A stretch of 40,087 nt of DNA from an uncultured Flavobacteriales bacterium. GTDB taxonomy: Bacteria; Bacteroidota; Bacteroidia; Flavobacteriales_E; Vicingaceae. Where the stretch lies: assembly GCA_913048175.1 (NCBI GenBank), contig CAJWVX010000013.1:1-40087 (forward strand), written 5' to 3'. The position numbers and the translations under genes were made by a program. Position 1 is the first letter of the stretch. Every line of letters begins with the position of its first letter. Positions 17,523-26,371 of the stretch are shown here, in pieces. Under the pieces are notes generated by a model, which was not told the DNA's origin, did no database searches, and saw nothing but the letters and a program-made list of their open reading frames with translations.

Positions 17523-18202
17523 TGAGTTTTCTTTTTATACTCTTCGATGCTAAAATTCAATATTTTTTTTGATTCAATCTCGTTTTCCCAGCCTAATGGT
17601 TCCATTTTTTCAGGGCCTTTATAGTTGGCGAAGAAGGTTTCTAAAATAGTTGTAGTACCATTAAAGTTACTGTCTAATTCTGCTAAAGAATTTATTTTAA
17701 AAAATGGAGAGCCCTCAACTACAGCTATTAGTTTGTCATCCTGCTCTCCTCTATCTAATAATTTTAACATTCCAATTATTTTAGTTTTTAAAACAGAACC
17801 TCTTTCAACTGCTGGTCCTAAAACAATAACATCTAAAGGATCACCGTCTCCGCCTAATTCTTTAGGTAATAATGTTCTTGGTATCATACCGTAGTTACCC
17901 GGATATCCAAGATATTTAATAGTCCTTGGTTTTCCATTTACAAATTCCCATTTTAAATTTCCGGTAGATTTTTCAACCTCCCATTTTGCTGTTGTTCCTG
18001 AAGGAATTTCAATTACAACATTAACATTTCCTGAAGCATCAATAGGTTCGTAGCCAGTAAGGTAATTCTTTTCACCTATAATAGTATATTCATCTGGCAT
18101 ATTAGTGTTGTCAATATTTTCTGCAGCTGATTTAACCTCTACTTCTTTACAGGATTGTAAAAAGATAAAAGTTGTTAAAATCAATATTAGTCTAAATTTC
18201 AT
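17519..18202 (-). CDS. ppa: lipoprotein-type family I inorganic pyrophosphatase
   Basis: The 227-residue product hydrolyses pyrophosphate to two phosphates. The catalytic motif DGDPLDV holds Asp119, Asp121 and Asp124; EIPSGTTAKWEVE, YPGNYGMIP, DRGEQDDK and FFANYKG supply the other conserved acidic, Lys and Tyr residues. Residues 1-18 are a lipoprotein signal with lipobox LQSC, Cys18 being the lipidated residue, so the enzyme is extracytoplasmic, unlike the cytosolic housekeeping form. The ATG at 18202 overlaps the esterase stop as ATGA, so it is preferred over an upstream TTG. It lies immediately before mbnP. The outer location suggests it acts on pyrophosphate outside the cytoplasm; that is inference. 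Confidence 0.9.
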   Translation of the reverse strand: MKFRLILILTTFIFLQSCKEVEVKSAAENIDNTNMPDEYTIIGEKNYLTGYEPIDASGNVNVVIEIPSGTTAKWEVEKSTGNLKWEFVNGKPRTIKYLGYPGNYGMIPRTLLPKELGGDGDPLDVIVLGPAVERGSVLKTKIIGMLKLLDRGEQDDKLIAVVEGSPFFKINSLAELDSNFNGTTTILETFFANYKGPEKMEPLGWENEIESKKILNFSIEEYKKKTH

Positions 18203-18843
18203 TTCCAATTATTTTTAGTGGTTTGTTCTATTAATATTTCTTTAGGTATATCATGGACTCCATTAAACTCAATAAGTTTAAAGTTGAGGTTAGATTTTTT
18301 TAGGAGTTCTTCGTGTTGAGTTATTCTTTTTTTGGAAGAAAACTCATCATTATCGCCAAAAAGAATGAATGTATTAAAATTCTTTCCAAAAGTCTCAAAT
18401 TTCATTTCTTCTGGAAAAACACTTGACCAAAGTATCAGGTTAGTTGGAATTACTTTTCCATCAGCAATCCATCTACTTGCTGTTGCTCCTCCTTGTGAAA
18501 AACCGACAACATTTACTTTTACATTTTTTGAATCGTTTTCAGAAATGATTGAGTCATACAATTGATTCAAATAATTGGTGTAATCTTCAATTTCATCTTC
18601 TCTATCTTTTTTTGTCATCCAAGTTGCACCAACTCTACCGTAAAAACCTTTAGAGTAGAATTTGGATAAACCTTCTGGAGCAATAATACAAGTTTTATCA
18701 TCTGAAATAGGTTCAAACTTTCGGATAAAGTATTGGGCTAACATTCCATAACCATGTAAAACAATCCAAATAGTTTGAGCTGTTTTTATATTACCCTTAG
18801 AATGATAAATAGCTGTTTTACTAACTTTTAGTTTGTGCTGCAT
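18199..18843 (-). CDS. alpha/beta hydrolase, phospholipase/carboxylesterase family
   Basis: The 214-residue enzyme has the serine hydrolase triad: nucleophile Ser in VVGFSQGGATASRW, Asp in LFGDNDEF and His in FNGVHDIPKEI. An HGYG oxyanion segment occurs early (IVLHGYGMLAQYF). Length and motifs match the small carboxylesterase family that includes acyl-protein thioesterases; substrate unknown. No signal peptide, so probably cytoplasmic. The frame extends eight codons upstream; the ATG at 18843 gives the better N-terminus (MQHKLKVSK). The gene overlaps the DUF983 gene by 23 bases and the pyrophosphatase gene by four, a compact operon. Confidence 0.87.
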   Translation of the reverse strand: MQHKLKVSKTAIYHSKGNIKTAQTIWIVLHGYGMLAQYFIRKFEPISDDKTCIIAPEGLSKFYSKGFYGRVGATWMTKKDREDEIEDYTNYLNQLYDSIISENDSKNVKVNVVGFSQGGATASRWIADGKVIPTNLILWSSVFPEEMKFETFGKNFNTFILFGDNDEFSSKKRITQHEELLKKSNLNFKLIEFNGVHDIPKEILIEQTTKNNWK

Positions 18844-19225
18844 AATCTGAAATTGCGTTAGGATCAAAGCTTACTGAAAATGTAATCCATATAGATCTAG
18901 AAAGGCGAAGGATAAAAGGAGTTGTTATAGTTATAAAAATTCCTACTGTAATTAAAAAAGGAACCAAACTGTATGCTTTAAAAGTAGCAAACGCAACAAA
19001 AACAGCAACGGTTAAGGCAACTGTAAGTGCATAGCTAACAAACATGGCTCCTAAATAAAATCCGGCTTCAATTTGAAAATCTTGATTGCATTTAGAACAG
19101 TTGTCAGGCATATCTAAAAATTTTTTATACTGGTATGTTTTTTCATTTAGAAATAAATTTCCTTCATGACATTTGGGACATTTACATGTTAAAATGCTAC
19201 TTACAATATTGTGGGATTGTGCCAT
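18821..19225 (-). CDS. DUF983 membrane protein with zinc-ribbon
   Basis: The 134-residue product starts with a zinc-ribbon-like cysteine set (CKCPKC at 14-19 and CSKC at 43-46), then the DUF983 phrase IEAGFYLGAMFVSYAL and two to three transmembrane helices (about 57-78 and 83-104). Function of the family is unknown. It is the first gene of the operon continuing into esterase, pyrophosphatase, mbnP and mbnH. It is divergent from the ABC-F gene at 19316, with 90 bases between the two starts. A TATCTTTA box (19250-19257, minus strand, one mismatch) may be its promoter. Confidence 0.88.
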   Translation of the reverse strand: MAQSHNIVSSILTCKCPKCHEGNLFLNEKTYQYKKFLDMPDNCSKCNQDFQIEAGFYLGAMFVSYALTVALTVAVFVAFATFKAYSLVPFLITVGIFITITTPFILRLSRSIWITFSVSFDPNAISDYAAQTKS

Positions 19226-19303
19226 ATTTTTGTCAAGATTAGTAGAGTGTAAAGATATTCAATTCAACAATACCAATTTCTAAACAATACCACTTACTTT
19301 AAC

Positions 19304-19311
19304 TAGTTTTG
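19304..19311 (+). promoter_or_regulatory. -7 box for the ABC-F gene
   Basis: TAGTTTTG is an exact TAnnTTTG match ending four bases before the ATG at 19316. The start codon is fixed by the family N-terminus, so this mRNA would be leaderless if the box is used. The only upstream candidate is TTTC at 19277-19280, 23 bases away. Confidence 0.5.
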
Positions 19312-19315
19312 CAAG

Positions 19316-21238
19316 ATGGTTGGAATTAATGAACTTACAGTAAATTTTGGTGAACGATATTTGTTTAACAAGATTTCATTTATCATCAATAAAGTAGATA
19401 GAATCGGATTGGTTGGGAAGAATGGCGCAGGAAAATCTTCCTTACTCAAGATTATTGCTGGAGAATCTGAATCTGATGGTGGAAATATTTCTATGCCAAG
19501 TGGATTTAGAGTAGGTTATTTGCCTCAGGATATGGATTTTGCATGTGGTAAAACAGTGATGGAAGAAGCCAAATCTGTTTTTAAAGAGGTAAATGATATT
19601 AATGATAAAATTGATGATATTAATGTTCAGCTGGGAGTAAGAACTGATTATGAATCAGACAGCTATTCGGAAATGTTAAATGAGCTAAGCGATTTTAACG
19701 AACGAATAGGTATGTTGGGTGGTTTTAATATTGATTCGGATTGTGAAACTATATTAAAAGGATTAGGATTTAGTCCAACTGACTTTACTCGATTAACGGA
19801 TGACTTTAGTGGTGGTTGGAGAATGAGAATTGAGTTGGCTAAAATTTTACTTTCTAATGCTGATGTATTGTTGCTGGATGAGCCAACCAATCACTTAGAT
19901 ATTGAATCAATACAATGGTTAGAGGATTTCTTGAAAGTCTATCATGGTGGAGTAGTTTTAGTTTCTCACGATAAGGCTTTTTTAGATGGAGTTACAAATA
20001 GAACGATAGAGATTTCTTTAGGTAAGATTTTTGATTACAAAACTTTTTACTCAAAGTATTTGGATCAACGACAAGAAAGAAGAGATCAGCAAATGGCTGC
20101 TTATACCAATCAACAAAAACAAATACAAGATACAGAGAAATTTATTGAGCGTTTTAGATCAAAAGCCTCAAAAGCAGTTCAGGTACAAAGTAGAATAAAA
20201 CAACTTGATAAATTAGTTAGAATAGAGATTGAAGAGGAAGACAACGCATCAATGCAATTTAAGTTTCCTCCAGCACCAAGGTCTGGTAAGGTAACTGTAG
20301 AGGCAAATGAAGTTGGAAAATCTTTTGGAGATAATGTAGTATTTAGTGGGGTTAACTACTTTGTGGAGAGAGGTAAGAAAATTGCTTTTGTTGGAAAGAA
20401 TGGGGAAGGGAAAACAACAATGATTCGTTCATTGGTTGGAGAGTTGGAGCATGATGGAGAATTAAAGATAGGACATAACGTAGATATGGCTTACTTTGCT
20501 CAAAACCAAGCTGAAGAATTAGATAAAGAAAAAACAGTTTTTGAAACCATTGATGAAGCTGCTCACGGAGAAATCAGAAAACAAGTAAGAAGCTTGTTGG
20601 GTTCTTTTATGTTTGGAGAAGAAGAAATCTCTAAAAAGATAAAAGTACTTTCTGGTGGAGAAAGAGCAAGAGTAGCTTTATGTAAGTTGTTATTGGAGCC
20701 AATTAATTTACTGATATTGGATGAGCCAACTAATCACTTAGATATAAGATCTAAAGATGTATTGAAAACTGCATTGAAAAATTTCGATGGAACATTAATA
20801 GTTATTTCTCACGATAGAGATTTCTTAGATGGATTAACGGAAGAAATGTATGAATTTAGTGGTGGAAATGTAAAACAATTCTTAGGAGGAGTTTACGAAT
20901 TCTTAGAATCTAAACAAGCTAATTCGATACGTGAGTTTGAGCATAAAGAGAAGGTCGTAGAAAAAAAGCAGAAAGAAAATTCTGATCATAAATTAAGTTA
21001 TGAGGAACGTAAACAATTAGATAAAGACATTAAGAAAACTCAAAACAGAGTTGGTAAACTTGAGAAATTAATAGAAGATTTAGAAGTGAAAATGGAAGAT
21101 CTAAATAAAAAACTATTAGATCCTGAAGCATATTCTCAAGAAGTAATGGATGAGTACGAAGTGCTTAAAAAAGAATCTGATCAGGCAATGAAAGATTGGG
21201 AAGATTCTGAGAAACAATTAGAGGTCTTAAATTCTTAA
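19316..21238 (+). CDS. ABC-F family ATP-binding cassette protein
   Basis: The 640-residue protein has two ATPase domains without membrane segments. Walker A motifs are GLVGKNGAGKSS and AFVGKNGEGKTT; signatures are FSGGWRMRIELAK and LSGGERARVALCK; both Walker B regions read LDEPTNHLD. The linker between domains is long and charged (from about residue 240 to 330), and the C-terminal 100 residues form a coiled coil (KLEKLIEDLEVKMEDLNKK). ABC-F proteins bind the ribosome E-site and aid translation or confer drug resistance. The call to a subgroup is not possible by eye; the sequence looks like the general Bacteroidota housekeeping member. Single gene, with a -7 box directly before the ATG. Confidence 0.95.
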   Translation: MVGINELTVNFGERYLFNKISFIINKVDRIGLVGKNGAGKSSLLKIIAGESESDGGNISMPSGFRVGYLPQDMDFACGKTVMEEAKSVFKEVNDINDKIDDINVQLGVRTDYESDSYSEMLNELSDFNERIGMLGGFNIDSDCETILKGLGFSPTDFTRLTDDFSGGWRMRIELAKILLSNADVLLLDEPTNHLDIESIQWLEDFLKVYHGGVVLVSHDKAFLDGVTNRTIEISLGKIFDYKTFYSKYLDQRQERRDQQMAAYTNQQKQIQDTEKFIERFRSKASKAVQVQSRIKQLDKLVRIEIEEEDNASMQFKFPPAPRSGKVTVEANEVGKSFGDNVVFSGVNYFVERGKKIAFVGKNGEGKTTMIRSLVGELEHDGELKIGHNVDMAYFAQNQAEELDKEKTVFETIDEAAHGEIRKQVRSLLGSFMFGEEEISKKIKVLSGGERARVALCKLLLEPINLLILDEPTNHLDIRSKDVLKTALKNFDGTLIVISHDRDFLDGLTEEMYEFSGGNVKQFLGGVYEFLESKQANSIREFEHKEKVVEKKQKENSDHKLSYEERKQLDKDIKKTQNRVGKLEKLIEDLEVKMEDLNKKLLDPEAYSQEVMDEYEVLKKESDQAMKDWEDSEKQLEVLNS

Positions 21239-21299
21239 TAAGAGTCAACTAACATATATTAGATACTATATTTAGTTCTTGTAAATTTTAATCTACACG

Positions 21300-21801
21300 C
21301 TCTGCGGTGTTTTATTATCTTAATTTTAGTGTTAGCCTATTTAAATTCTTTTGGTCAAACTATAAACTTATTACTACAAGATACTTAATTGATCAGGAAT
21401 GTGTGATGGATCTATTGTTGCAAATATAATTCATGGCGCTATAGGGTATGTTTTTTATTGGGATGACTCAGAATCAAACTAGCGATATAGTTACTTATTT
21501 ATGTTAAATAACGTAAAAAGTAATCATTATGGATACTTCAGATTAGATAGATTTTGCAACAGGAACTATTTTTGATTCGCAATCTTTATTTTAATCTCTA
21601 ATGGTAACAAACGATAGCTGTGGTTCAATTTATTGTAAAGCTTCAGTTTTTCAGTTGGAAGAGCAGTTCTTTACACGTATTCAAAAAGATTACATATTAA
21701 CTGGCTTAAGTCATACGTGTTATAGTTTTTTCACAACTGACTCTAATGGTTTTTCTGATGTTTATTTCGCAAACCAGCTGCGTATTAATTATCAAAAATA
21801 G
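21300..21801 (+). pseudogene. decayed SprB-repeat (PKD-like) surface adhesin remnant
   Basis: No single frame is open, but pieces in all three plus-strand frames line up into one secreted adhesin. About 21314-21370 gives a signal-peptide-like stretch, IILILVLAYLNSFGQT. 21402-21479 gives CDGSIVANIIHGAIGY followed by VFYWDDSESN. 21469-21504 in another frame gives QTSDIVTYLC; 21510-21545 gives NVKVIIMDTSD; 21601 onward gives VTNDSCGSIY and later ILTGLSHTCYSFFTTDSNG. These follow the SprB repeat order (C-D/N-G-S, Y-W-D-D, Q-T-x-x-I-T-G-L-C, Y-x-V-x-V-x-D). Internal stops and at least three frameshifts make it non-functional. It would have encoded about two repeats. Confidence 0.72.
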
Positions 21802-22108
21802 CTACTATATTATTGAGAATTTTATTTTTCAACTTATCATCTGTAATATGTTTCTCTAAAGGTCTATTTTTTGTATTCGTGTTTCTTTTTTTGACTGGGT
21901 ATATAAGTATATGTTTGGGTTATTCCAGTCTAAGTGGCTATGGTTTGGCAACCATACCAAAACGTTACTTTTCCCTTTTATTCTATGAGCTTTCTGAACA
22001 TACTTATAAGTCATATCATCTTTTTCTACTTGAGTAAATTCAGATAAAAACCCTAAATAATAATTGCATTGACGACATTTTTTTTAGTTGATTTTCTTTG
22101 TCCTTCAT
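21785..22108 (-). pseudogene. frameshifted small CxxC protein, unrecognised
   Basis: A minus-strand gene is readable across three frames. From ATG 22108 the frame gives MKDKENQLKK and then meets a run of eight A (22078-22085, T on the plus strand). One base fewer there would continue into a 73-codon open segment (22077-21856) beginning CRQCNYYLGFLSEF and containing VLVWLPNHSHLDWNN. A second A-run near 21890 again shifts the frame into KNRPLEKHITDDKLKNKI, ending NNIVAIFDN at the stop 21785-21787. The charged, Asn/Lys-rich composition looks like real protein, whereas the opposite strand is hydrophobic. I do not recognise the family. Either a pseudogene or, less likely, a slippage-dependent gene or sequencing error. 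Confidence 0.5.
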
Positions 22109-22155
22109 AAATAAGTCAGTTTGTGTCAACTTATCTCAGACAATTATATTTTAAT

Positions 22156-22190
22156 AAAAAAAGCCTAAATCATCGATTCAGGCTTTTTTT
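22156..22190. terminator. bidirectional intrinsic terminator
   Basis: GCCT (22163-22166) pairs with AGGC (22180-22183), and inside it AATC (22168-22171) pairs with GATT (22175-22178), with one A-C mismatch between. Seven A precede and seven T follow. It mainly serves the minus-strand RluB-type gene ending at 22211. Confidence 0.85.
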
Positions 22191-22210
22191 ATTCTTGTTT
22201 TAGATAACAA

Positions 22211-23242
22211 TTATCCTTGATTCATTTTTAATAAGCCAACTTCTTTTTCAGAAAGAAAACGCCATTGACCACGAGCCATATCTTTTTTAGTTAATCCAGC
22301 AAAAAATACTCTGTCTAGTTTAACAACATTGTATCCTAAATGCTCAAACATTCTTCTAATAATTCTGTTTTTACCAGAATGTAGTTCAACACCAACTTGG
22401 TTTTTCTTATCACCATTAGAAGTAACATAAGCAGCTACATCAGCTTTGGTGAATCCATCCTCTAACTCAAACCCATCACATAAATGTTCTAGGTGGTTTG
22501 ATGTTACATTTTTATCTAATTGTACGTTGTAAATTTTCTTAACACCAAATTTAGGGTGAGTTAACTTTTTAGTTAAGTCTCCATCATTGGTTAGCATTAA
22601 AACTCCAGTAGTAGCTCTGTCTAATCTACCAACAGGGTAAACTCTTTCTTTTAATTTACCTAAGATTTGCATTACTGTTTTTCTGCCAAATGGATCATCT
22701 GCAGTAGTAATAAAATCCTTTGGCTTATTCATTAATATATAAACCTTCTTTTCTCTTTTAATGCCTTGTCCACCAAAAGAAACTTTATCTGTTTCAGTTA
22801 CTTTGTAGCCCATTTCTGTAACCACTTTACCGTTAACTTCTACAACTCCAGATTGTATTAAAACATCAGCTTCTCTTCTAGATGCAATGCCAGCGTTAGC
22901 TAAGTATTTATTTAAACGAGTTAATCCATCATCTGCTTTAGTATGAGGATTATTTTTACTTTTTTTATTAGGATCAGCTCTTTTTAAAGGTGCTTTAGTA
23001 TAGGTTCCTGCTTTTCTGTAAGGTTTATCGCTACCTGGCTTGCCGCTACCTGCAGGTCTTCGGTCTGTTCTTGCTGCAGCATCTTTACTTGGTCTACTAT
23101 CGTTACTAGGCTTCTCATCTCTACTTGGCTTATCGCTTCCGCTTGATCTACGTGCTTTTGTAGCTGGTTTTGCTTTGCTTGAGCCTCTTGCTCCTTTATT
23201 AGGTTTGCTGTCGTTTCCGGGTCTTCTTTTTTTACTTTCCAT
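22211..23242 (-). CDS. RluB/RsuA-type 23S/16S rRNA pseudouridine synthase with long basic N-terminal tail
   Basis: The 343-residue protein has three parts. Residues 1-105 are a disordered tail rich in Lys, Arg, Ser, Gly and Pro. Residues 107-160 form an S4 RNA-binding domain (LTRLNKYLANAGIASRREAD). The rest is a RsuA-type catalytic domain with Asp208 in PVGRLDRATTGVLMLTNDG. The late motif HSGKNRIIRRMFEHLGYNV is characteristic of RluB/E/F enzymes. It converts a specific uridine of rRNA to pseudouridine; the site cannot be told. The basic tail is common in Bacteroidota and probably helps rRNA binding. The gene follows metG, separated by 89 bases holding a short tandem repeat. Confidence 0.92.
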   Translation of the reverse strand: MESKKRRPGNDSKPNKGARGSSKAKPATKARRSSGSDKPSRDEKPSNDSRPSKDAAARTDRRPAGSGKPGSDKPYRKAGTYTKAPLKRADPNKKSKNNPHTKADDGLTRLNKYLANAGIASRREADVLIQSGVVEVNGKVVTEMGYKVTETDKVSFGGQGIKREKKVYILMNKPKDFITTADDPFGRKTVMQILGKLKERVYPVGRLDRATTGVLMLTNDGDLTKKLTHPKFGVKKIYNVQLDKNVTSNHLEHLCDGFELEDGFTKADVAAYVTSNGDKKNQVGVELHSGKNRIIRRMFEHLGYNVVKLDRVFFAGLTKKDMARGQWRFLSEKEVGLLKMNQG

Positions 23243-23252
23243 TGTGTGTTGA

Positions 23253-23315
23253 GTTTATAAAGTCTGAAAGTTCTAAAGTCTGTAAAGTTCTCATTCAACT
23301 TTTTACTTTATAAAC
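23253..23315. repeat. short tandem and inverted repeats between metG and the pseudouridine synthase gene
   Basis: Two nearly identical 16-17 base copies (AAAGTCTG-AAAGTTCT at 23259-23274 and AAAGTCTG-TAAAGTTCT at 23275-23291) lie in tandem. They sit within an 11-base perfect inverted repeat, GTTTATAAAGT at 23253-23263 and ACTTTATAAAC at 23305-23315. Function unknown. Confidence 0.7.
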
Positions 23316-23331
23316 TTTTTACTAGTATTAA

Positions 23332-25374
23332 TTATCTTACTTCTCCTCCGTTATCAATTACTTTTTCTGGCGAAACAAAAGCTAAGCTTCCTTCATTGTT
23401 TTCTGCCATTAAAATCATTCCTTGAGATTCTATTCCTCTAATTTTTCTTGGTGCTAAGTTAATCAAAACAGAAACTTGTTTTCCAATTATATCTTCAGGT
23501 TTGTAGTGTTTAGCAATTCCAGAAACTATTGTTCTTTCATCAATCCCAGTATCAACCGTCATTTTTATTAATTTATCTGCATCAGGATGTTTTTCAGCAG
23601 TTAAAATGGTACTAATTCTAATATCCATTTTAGTAAATTCATCAAAAGTAATTTCGTCTTTCATTGGTTTTGCTTTTGGATTTGATTGGTTAACAGCAGT
23701 TGCTTTTAATTTTTCAATTTGTATTTCAATAGCATCATCTTCTATCTTTTGATACAATAATTCTGCTTTATTGATTTGATGCTCAGCTGGTAAAGTAGTT
23801 AAACCATTACTGTTTAACATTCCCTTTAGTTTCTGACTAGTATTTGGTAAAAATGGAATAAAAATTTCGCTTAAAGCATTACTTAATTGCAAAGCAATAT
23901 TCATTATCGTTTTAACAGTCTCTTCATCTGTTTTAATCAGTTTCCAAGGCTCTGTGTCTGCTAAGTACTTGTTTCCTAAACGAGCCAAAGTCATTGCCTC
24001 AGTTTGAGCATCTCTAAACTTATAGGCTGCTAATAACTCATCAACATTAAGTTTTGTAGCTTCAATAGCTGCTAACACTTCTTTGTCATAGTCAGATAAA
24101 ACCCCTTGTGCAGGAACTTTACCATCATAATACTTATGAGTTAAAACAACAGAACGATTTATGAAGTTTCCGAAAATAGCAACTAACTCACTATTAACTC
24201 TTGTTTGATAGTCTTTCCAGGTAAACTCACTATCCTTAGTTTCTGGAGCAATAGAAGTTAACACATAGCGTAATTCATCTTCCTTATTCGGAAAATCTTC
24301 TAAGTACTCATGTAGCCAAACAGCCCAATTTCGTGAAGTAGAAATCTTATCTCCTTCTAAATTTAAAAACTCGTTTGCTGGCACGTTAGTTGGTAAAATA
24401 TAATCTCCATGAGATTTTAAGATAATCGGAAAAATGATTGCGTGAAAAACAATGTTGTCTTTACCAATAAAATGAACTAATTCAGTATCCTCTTTTTTCC
24501 AGTAATCTTCCCAATCTTTATTGTTGTCTAATGCCCATTGTTTAGTCGCAGAAATGTATCCAATAGGAGCATCAAACCAAACATATAAAACTTTTCCTTC
24601 TCCACCTTCTACAGGAACTTTAATTCCCCAATCTAAATCTCTAGTAATTGACCTTGGTAAAAGTCCGTTATCAATCCATGATTTACACTGTCCGATAACT
24701 TGCTTTCTCCAAGTAGATGCATCATGTTGTTGAACCCCATCAAGCTTTCCTGTTTCTATCCATTCTTTTAGCCACTTTTCGTGATCGTTCATTGGTAAAA
24801 ACCAGTGTGTAGTTTCTTTTAGGATAGGAACGTTTCCGCTAATAGTAGATTTTGGTTTGATTAATTCCGTAGGACTTAATGTAGATCCGCATTTTTCACA
24901 TTGATCGCCATAAGCACCATCAAAAGCACATTTAGGACAAGTACCAACAATATATCTATCTGCTAAAAACTGATTGTTTTCTTCATCATAATATTGCTCA
25001 GTAGTTTTCTCAATAAAAGCACCTTTTCCGTGCATGTCTTTAAAAAATTCGCTTGCTGTTTCATGGTGCAATTCAGAAGAAGTTCTGTGGTAGATATCAA
25101 ATTCAATTCCGAAATCGTTAAACGCTTTTTCGATAATTGCATGATTCTTATCTACAATTTTTTGAGGAGTAGTGTCTTCTTTTTTTGCTCTTAGTGTAAT
25201 GGCTGCACCGTGCTCATCAGAACCACAAACAAAAAGAACCTCTTTCCCTTTTGCTTTTAAATATCTCGAATAAATATCTGCAGGCAAATAACAACCAGCA
25301 ATATGGCCTAAGTGTAAAGGACCATTTGCGTAAGGTAATGCTGCGGTTATTGTATGTCTTTTAGCTTCTTTCAT
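23332..25374 (-). CDS. metG: methionyl-tRNA synthetase
   Basis: The 680-residue enzyme charges tRNA-Met with methionine. The HIGH motif is HLGH at residues 21-24 and the KMSKS motif reads KISTS at 343-347. A zinc knuckle has Cys146, Cys149, Cys159 and Cys162. The C-terminal roughly 110 residues (from [18 protein letters not shown]) form a tRNA-binding EMAP/Trbp111 domain, giving the long dimeric form of MetRS. The ATG at 25374 gives the standard N-terminus. It is divergent from the LD-carboxypeptidase gene, with 99 bases between. Confidence 0.97.
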   Translation of the reverse strand: MKEAKRHTITAALPYANGPLHLGHIAGCYLPADIYSRYLKAKGKEVLFVCGSDEHGAAITLRAKKEDTTPQKIVDKNHAIIEKAFNDFGIEFDIYHRTSSELHHETASEFFKDMHGKGAFIEKTTEQYYDEENNQFLADRYIVGTCPKCAFDGAYGDQCEKCGSTLSPTELIKPKSTISGNVPILKETTHWFLPMNDHEKWLKEWIETGKLDGVQQHDASTWRKQVIGQCKSWIDNGLLPRSITRDLDWGIKVPVEGGEGKVLYVWFDAPIGYISATKQWALDNNKDWEDYWKKEDTELVHFIGKDNIVFHAIIFPIILKSHGDYILPTNVPANEFLNLEGDKISTSRNWAVWLHEYLEDFPNKEDELRYVLTSIAPETKDSEFTWKDYQTRVNSELVAIFGNFINRSVVLTHKYYDGKVPAQGVLSDYDKEVLAAIEATKLNVDELLAAYKFRDAQTEAMTLARLGNKYLADTEPWKLIKTDEETVKTIMNIALQLSNALSEIFIPFLPNTSQKLKGMLNSNGLTTLPAEHQINKAELLYQKIEDDAIEIQIEKLKATAVNQSNPKAKPMKDEITFDEFTKMDIRISTILTAEKHPDADKLIKMTVDTGIDERTIVSGIAKHYKPEDIIGKQVSVLINLAPRKIRGIESQGMILMAENNEGSLAFVSPEKVIDNGGEVR

Positions 25375-25473
25375 GTTAAATGTCAGCTCAATTTGCTATT
25401 TTCGTTTCTTAATAATTGCCACTTGGGCATCGAATAAATTCGGTGCAAAGTTACATTTTATAAATTTTAAAAA

Positions 25474-26370
25474 ATGCAAAAACCATCCAATTTAAAACAA
25501 GGGGATAAAGTAGTGATTCTTTCTACTGCTCGTAAGATTTCTGATACTGAAATTGCACCTGCAATTAAGGTGTTTAAGGGTTGGGGTTTAGAGGTTGTTT
25601 TAGGCGCAAATTTATTTAATCAATCTGATCAATTTTCTGGGACTACCGCACAGCGGACTTCAGATTTACAAGTTGCTTTAGATGATGAAAAAATAAAAGC
25701 TATTTTTTGTGCAAGAGGAGGTTATGGGACAGTTAAAATTATTGACGAATTAGATTTTACTAATTTCATAGAAAGTCCCAAATGGATAGTTGGCTATAGT
25801 GATGTAACTGTTTTGCATAATCATATTAATCATAATTTTAATATTGAAACATTACATGCATCAATGCCAATAAATTTTACGACAAATACAAAAGAGAGTT
25901 TAGATAGTTTGAGAAATGCCTTGTTTGGAGAAAGTTTAGCTTATAATTTTGACTCGCATGAAATGAATAGAACTGGTTATGCGCAAGGAGAAATAGTAGG
26001 GGGTAATTTGTCTATCATTTACAGTTTAACAGGTACAAGTTCTCAACTTAACACAAAGGGTAAAATCTTGTTTATAGAAGATTTAGATGAATATATTTAT
26101 CATATAGATAGAATGATGATGAATTTAAAACGTGCAGGAATTTTAGAAAATTTAGCTGGTTTTGTTATTGGTAGTATGTCTGATATGAATGATAATACAA
26201 TTCCTTATGGGAAAAGTGCTAAAGAGATAATTTTAGAGTCTGTTAAAGAATATGATTATCCAGTTTGTTTTAATTTCCCGGCTGGGCATATCGATGATAA
26301 CAGAACATTAATTATGGGCAGAAAAGTTGAATTGAATTTTTCTGATAACTGTAGCTTGAAGTTTAACTAA
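25474..26370 (+). CDS. LD-carboxypeptidase (peptidase family S66)
   Basis: The 298-residue cytoplasmic enzyme has the LdcA catalytic set: nucleophile Ser109 in GYSDVT, Glu202 in IEDLDEY and His272 in AGHIDDN. The conserved FCARGGYGTVKI block precedes the serine. LdcA removes the terminal D-alanine from recycled murein tetrapeptides. There is no signal peptide, which agrees with a role in cytoplasmic cell-wall recycling. Only one base separates its stop from the ATG of the YraN gene, so the two are co-transcribed. A TACATTTT at 25452-25459 is one base away from a -7 box. Confidence 0.93.
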   Translation: MQKPSNLKQGDKVVILSTARKISDTEIAPAIKVFKGWGLEVVLGANLFNQSDQFSGTTAQRTSDLQVALDDEKIKAIFCARGGYGTVKIIDELDFTNFIESPKWIVGYSDVTVLHNHINHNFNIETLHASMPINFTTNTKESLDSLRNALFGESLAYNFDSHEMNRTGYAQGEIVGGNLSIIYSLTGTSSQLNTKGKILFIEDLDEYIYHIDRMMMNLKRAGILENLAGFVIGSMSDMNDNTIPYGKSAKEIILESVKEYDYPVCFNFPAGHIDDNRTLIMGRKVELNFSDNCSLKFN

Positions 26371-26371
26371 T

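Noticed and set aside
21813-22037. Plus-strand 74-codon frame starting MRILFFNLSS
   Set aside because: Its Phe/Leu/Ser composition is typical of the antisense of a coding strand, and the minus-strand reading is more protein-like.
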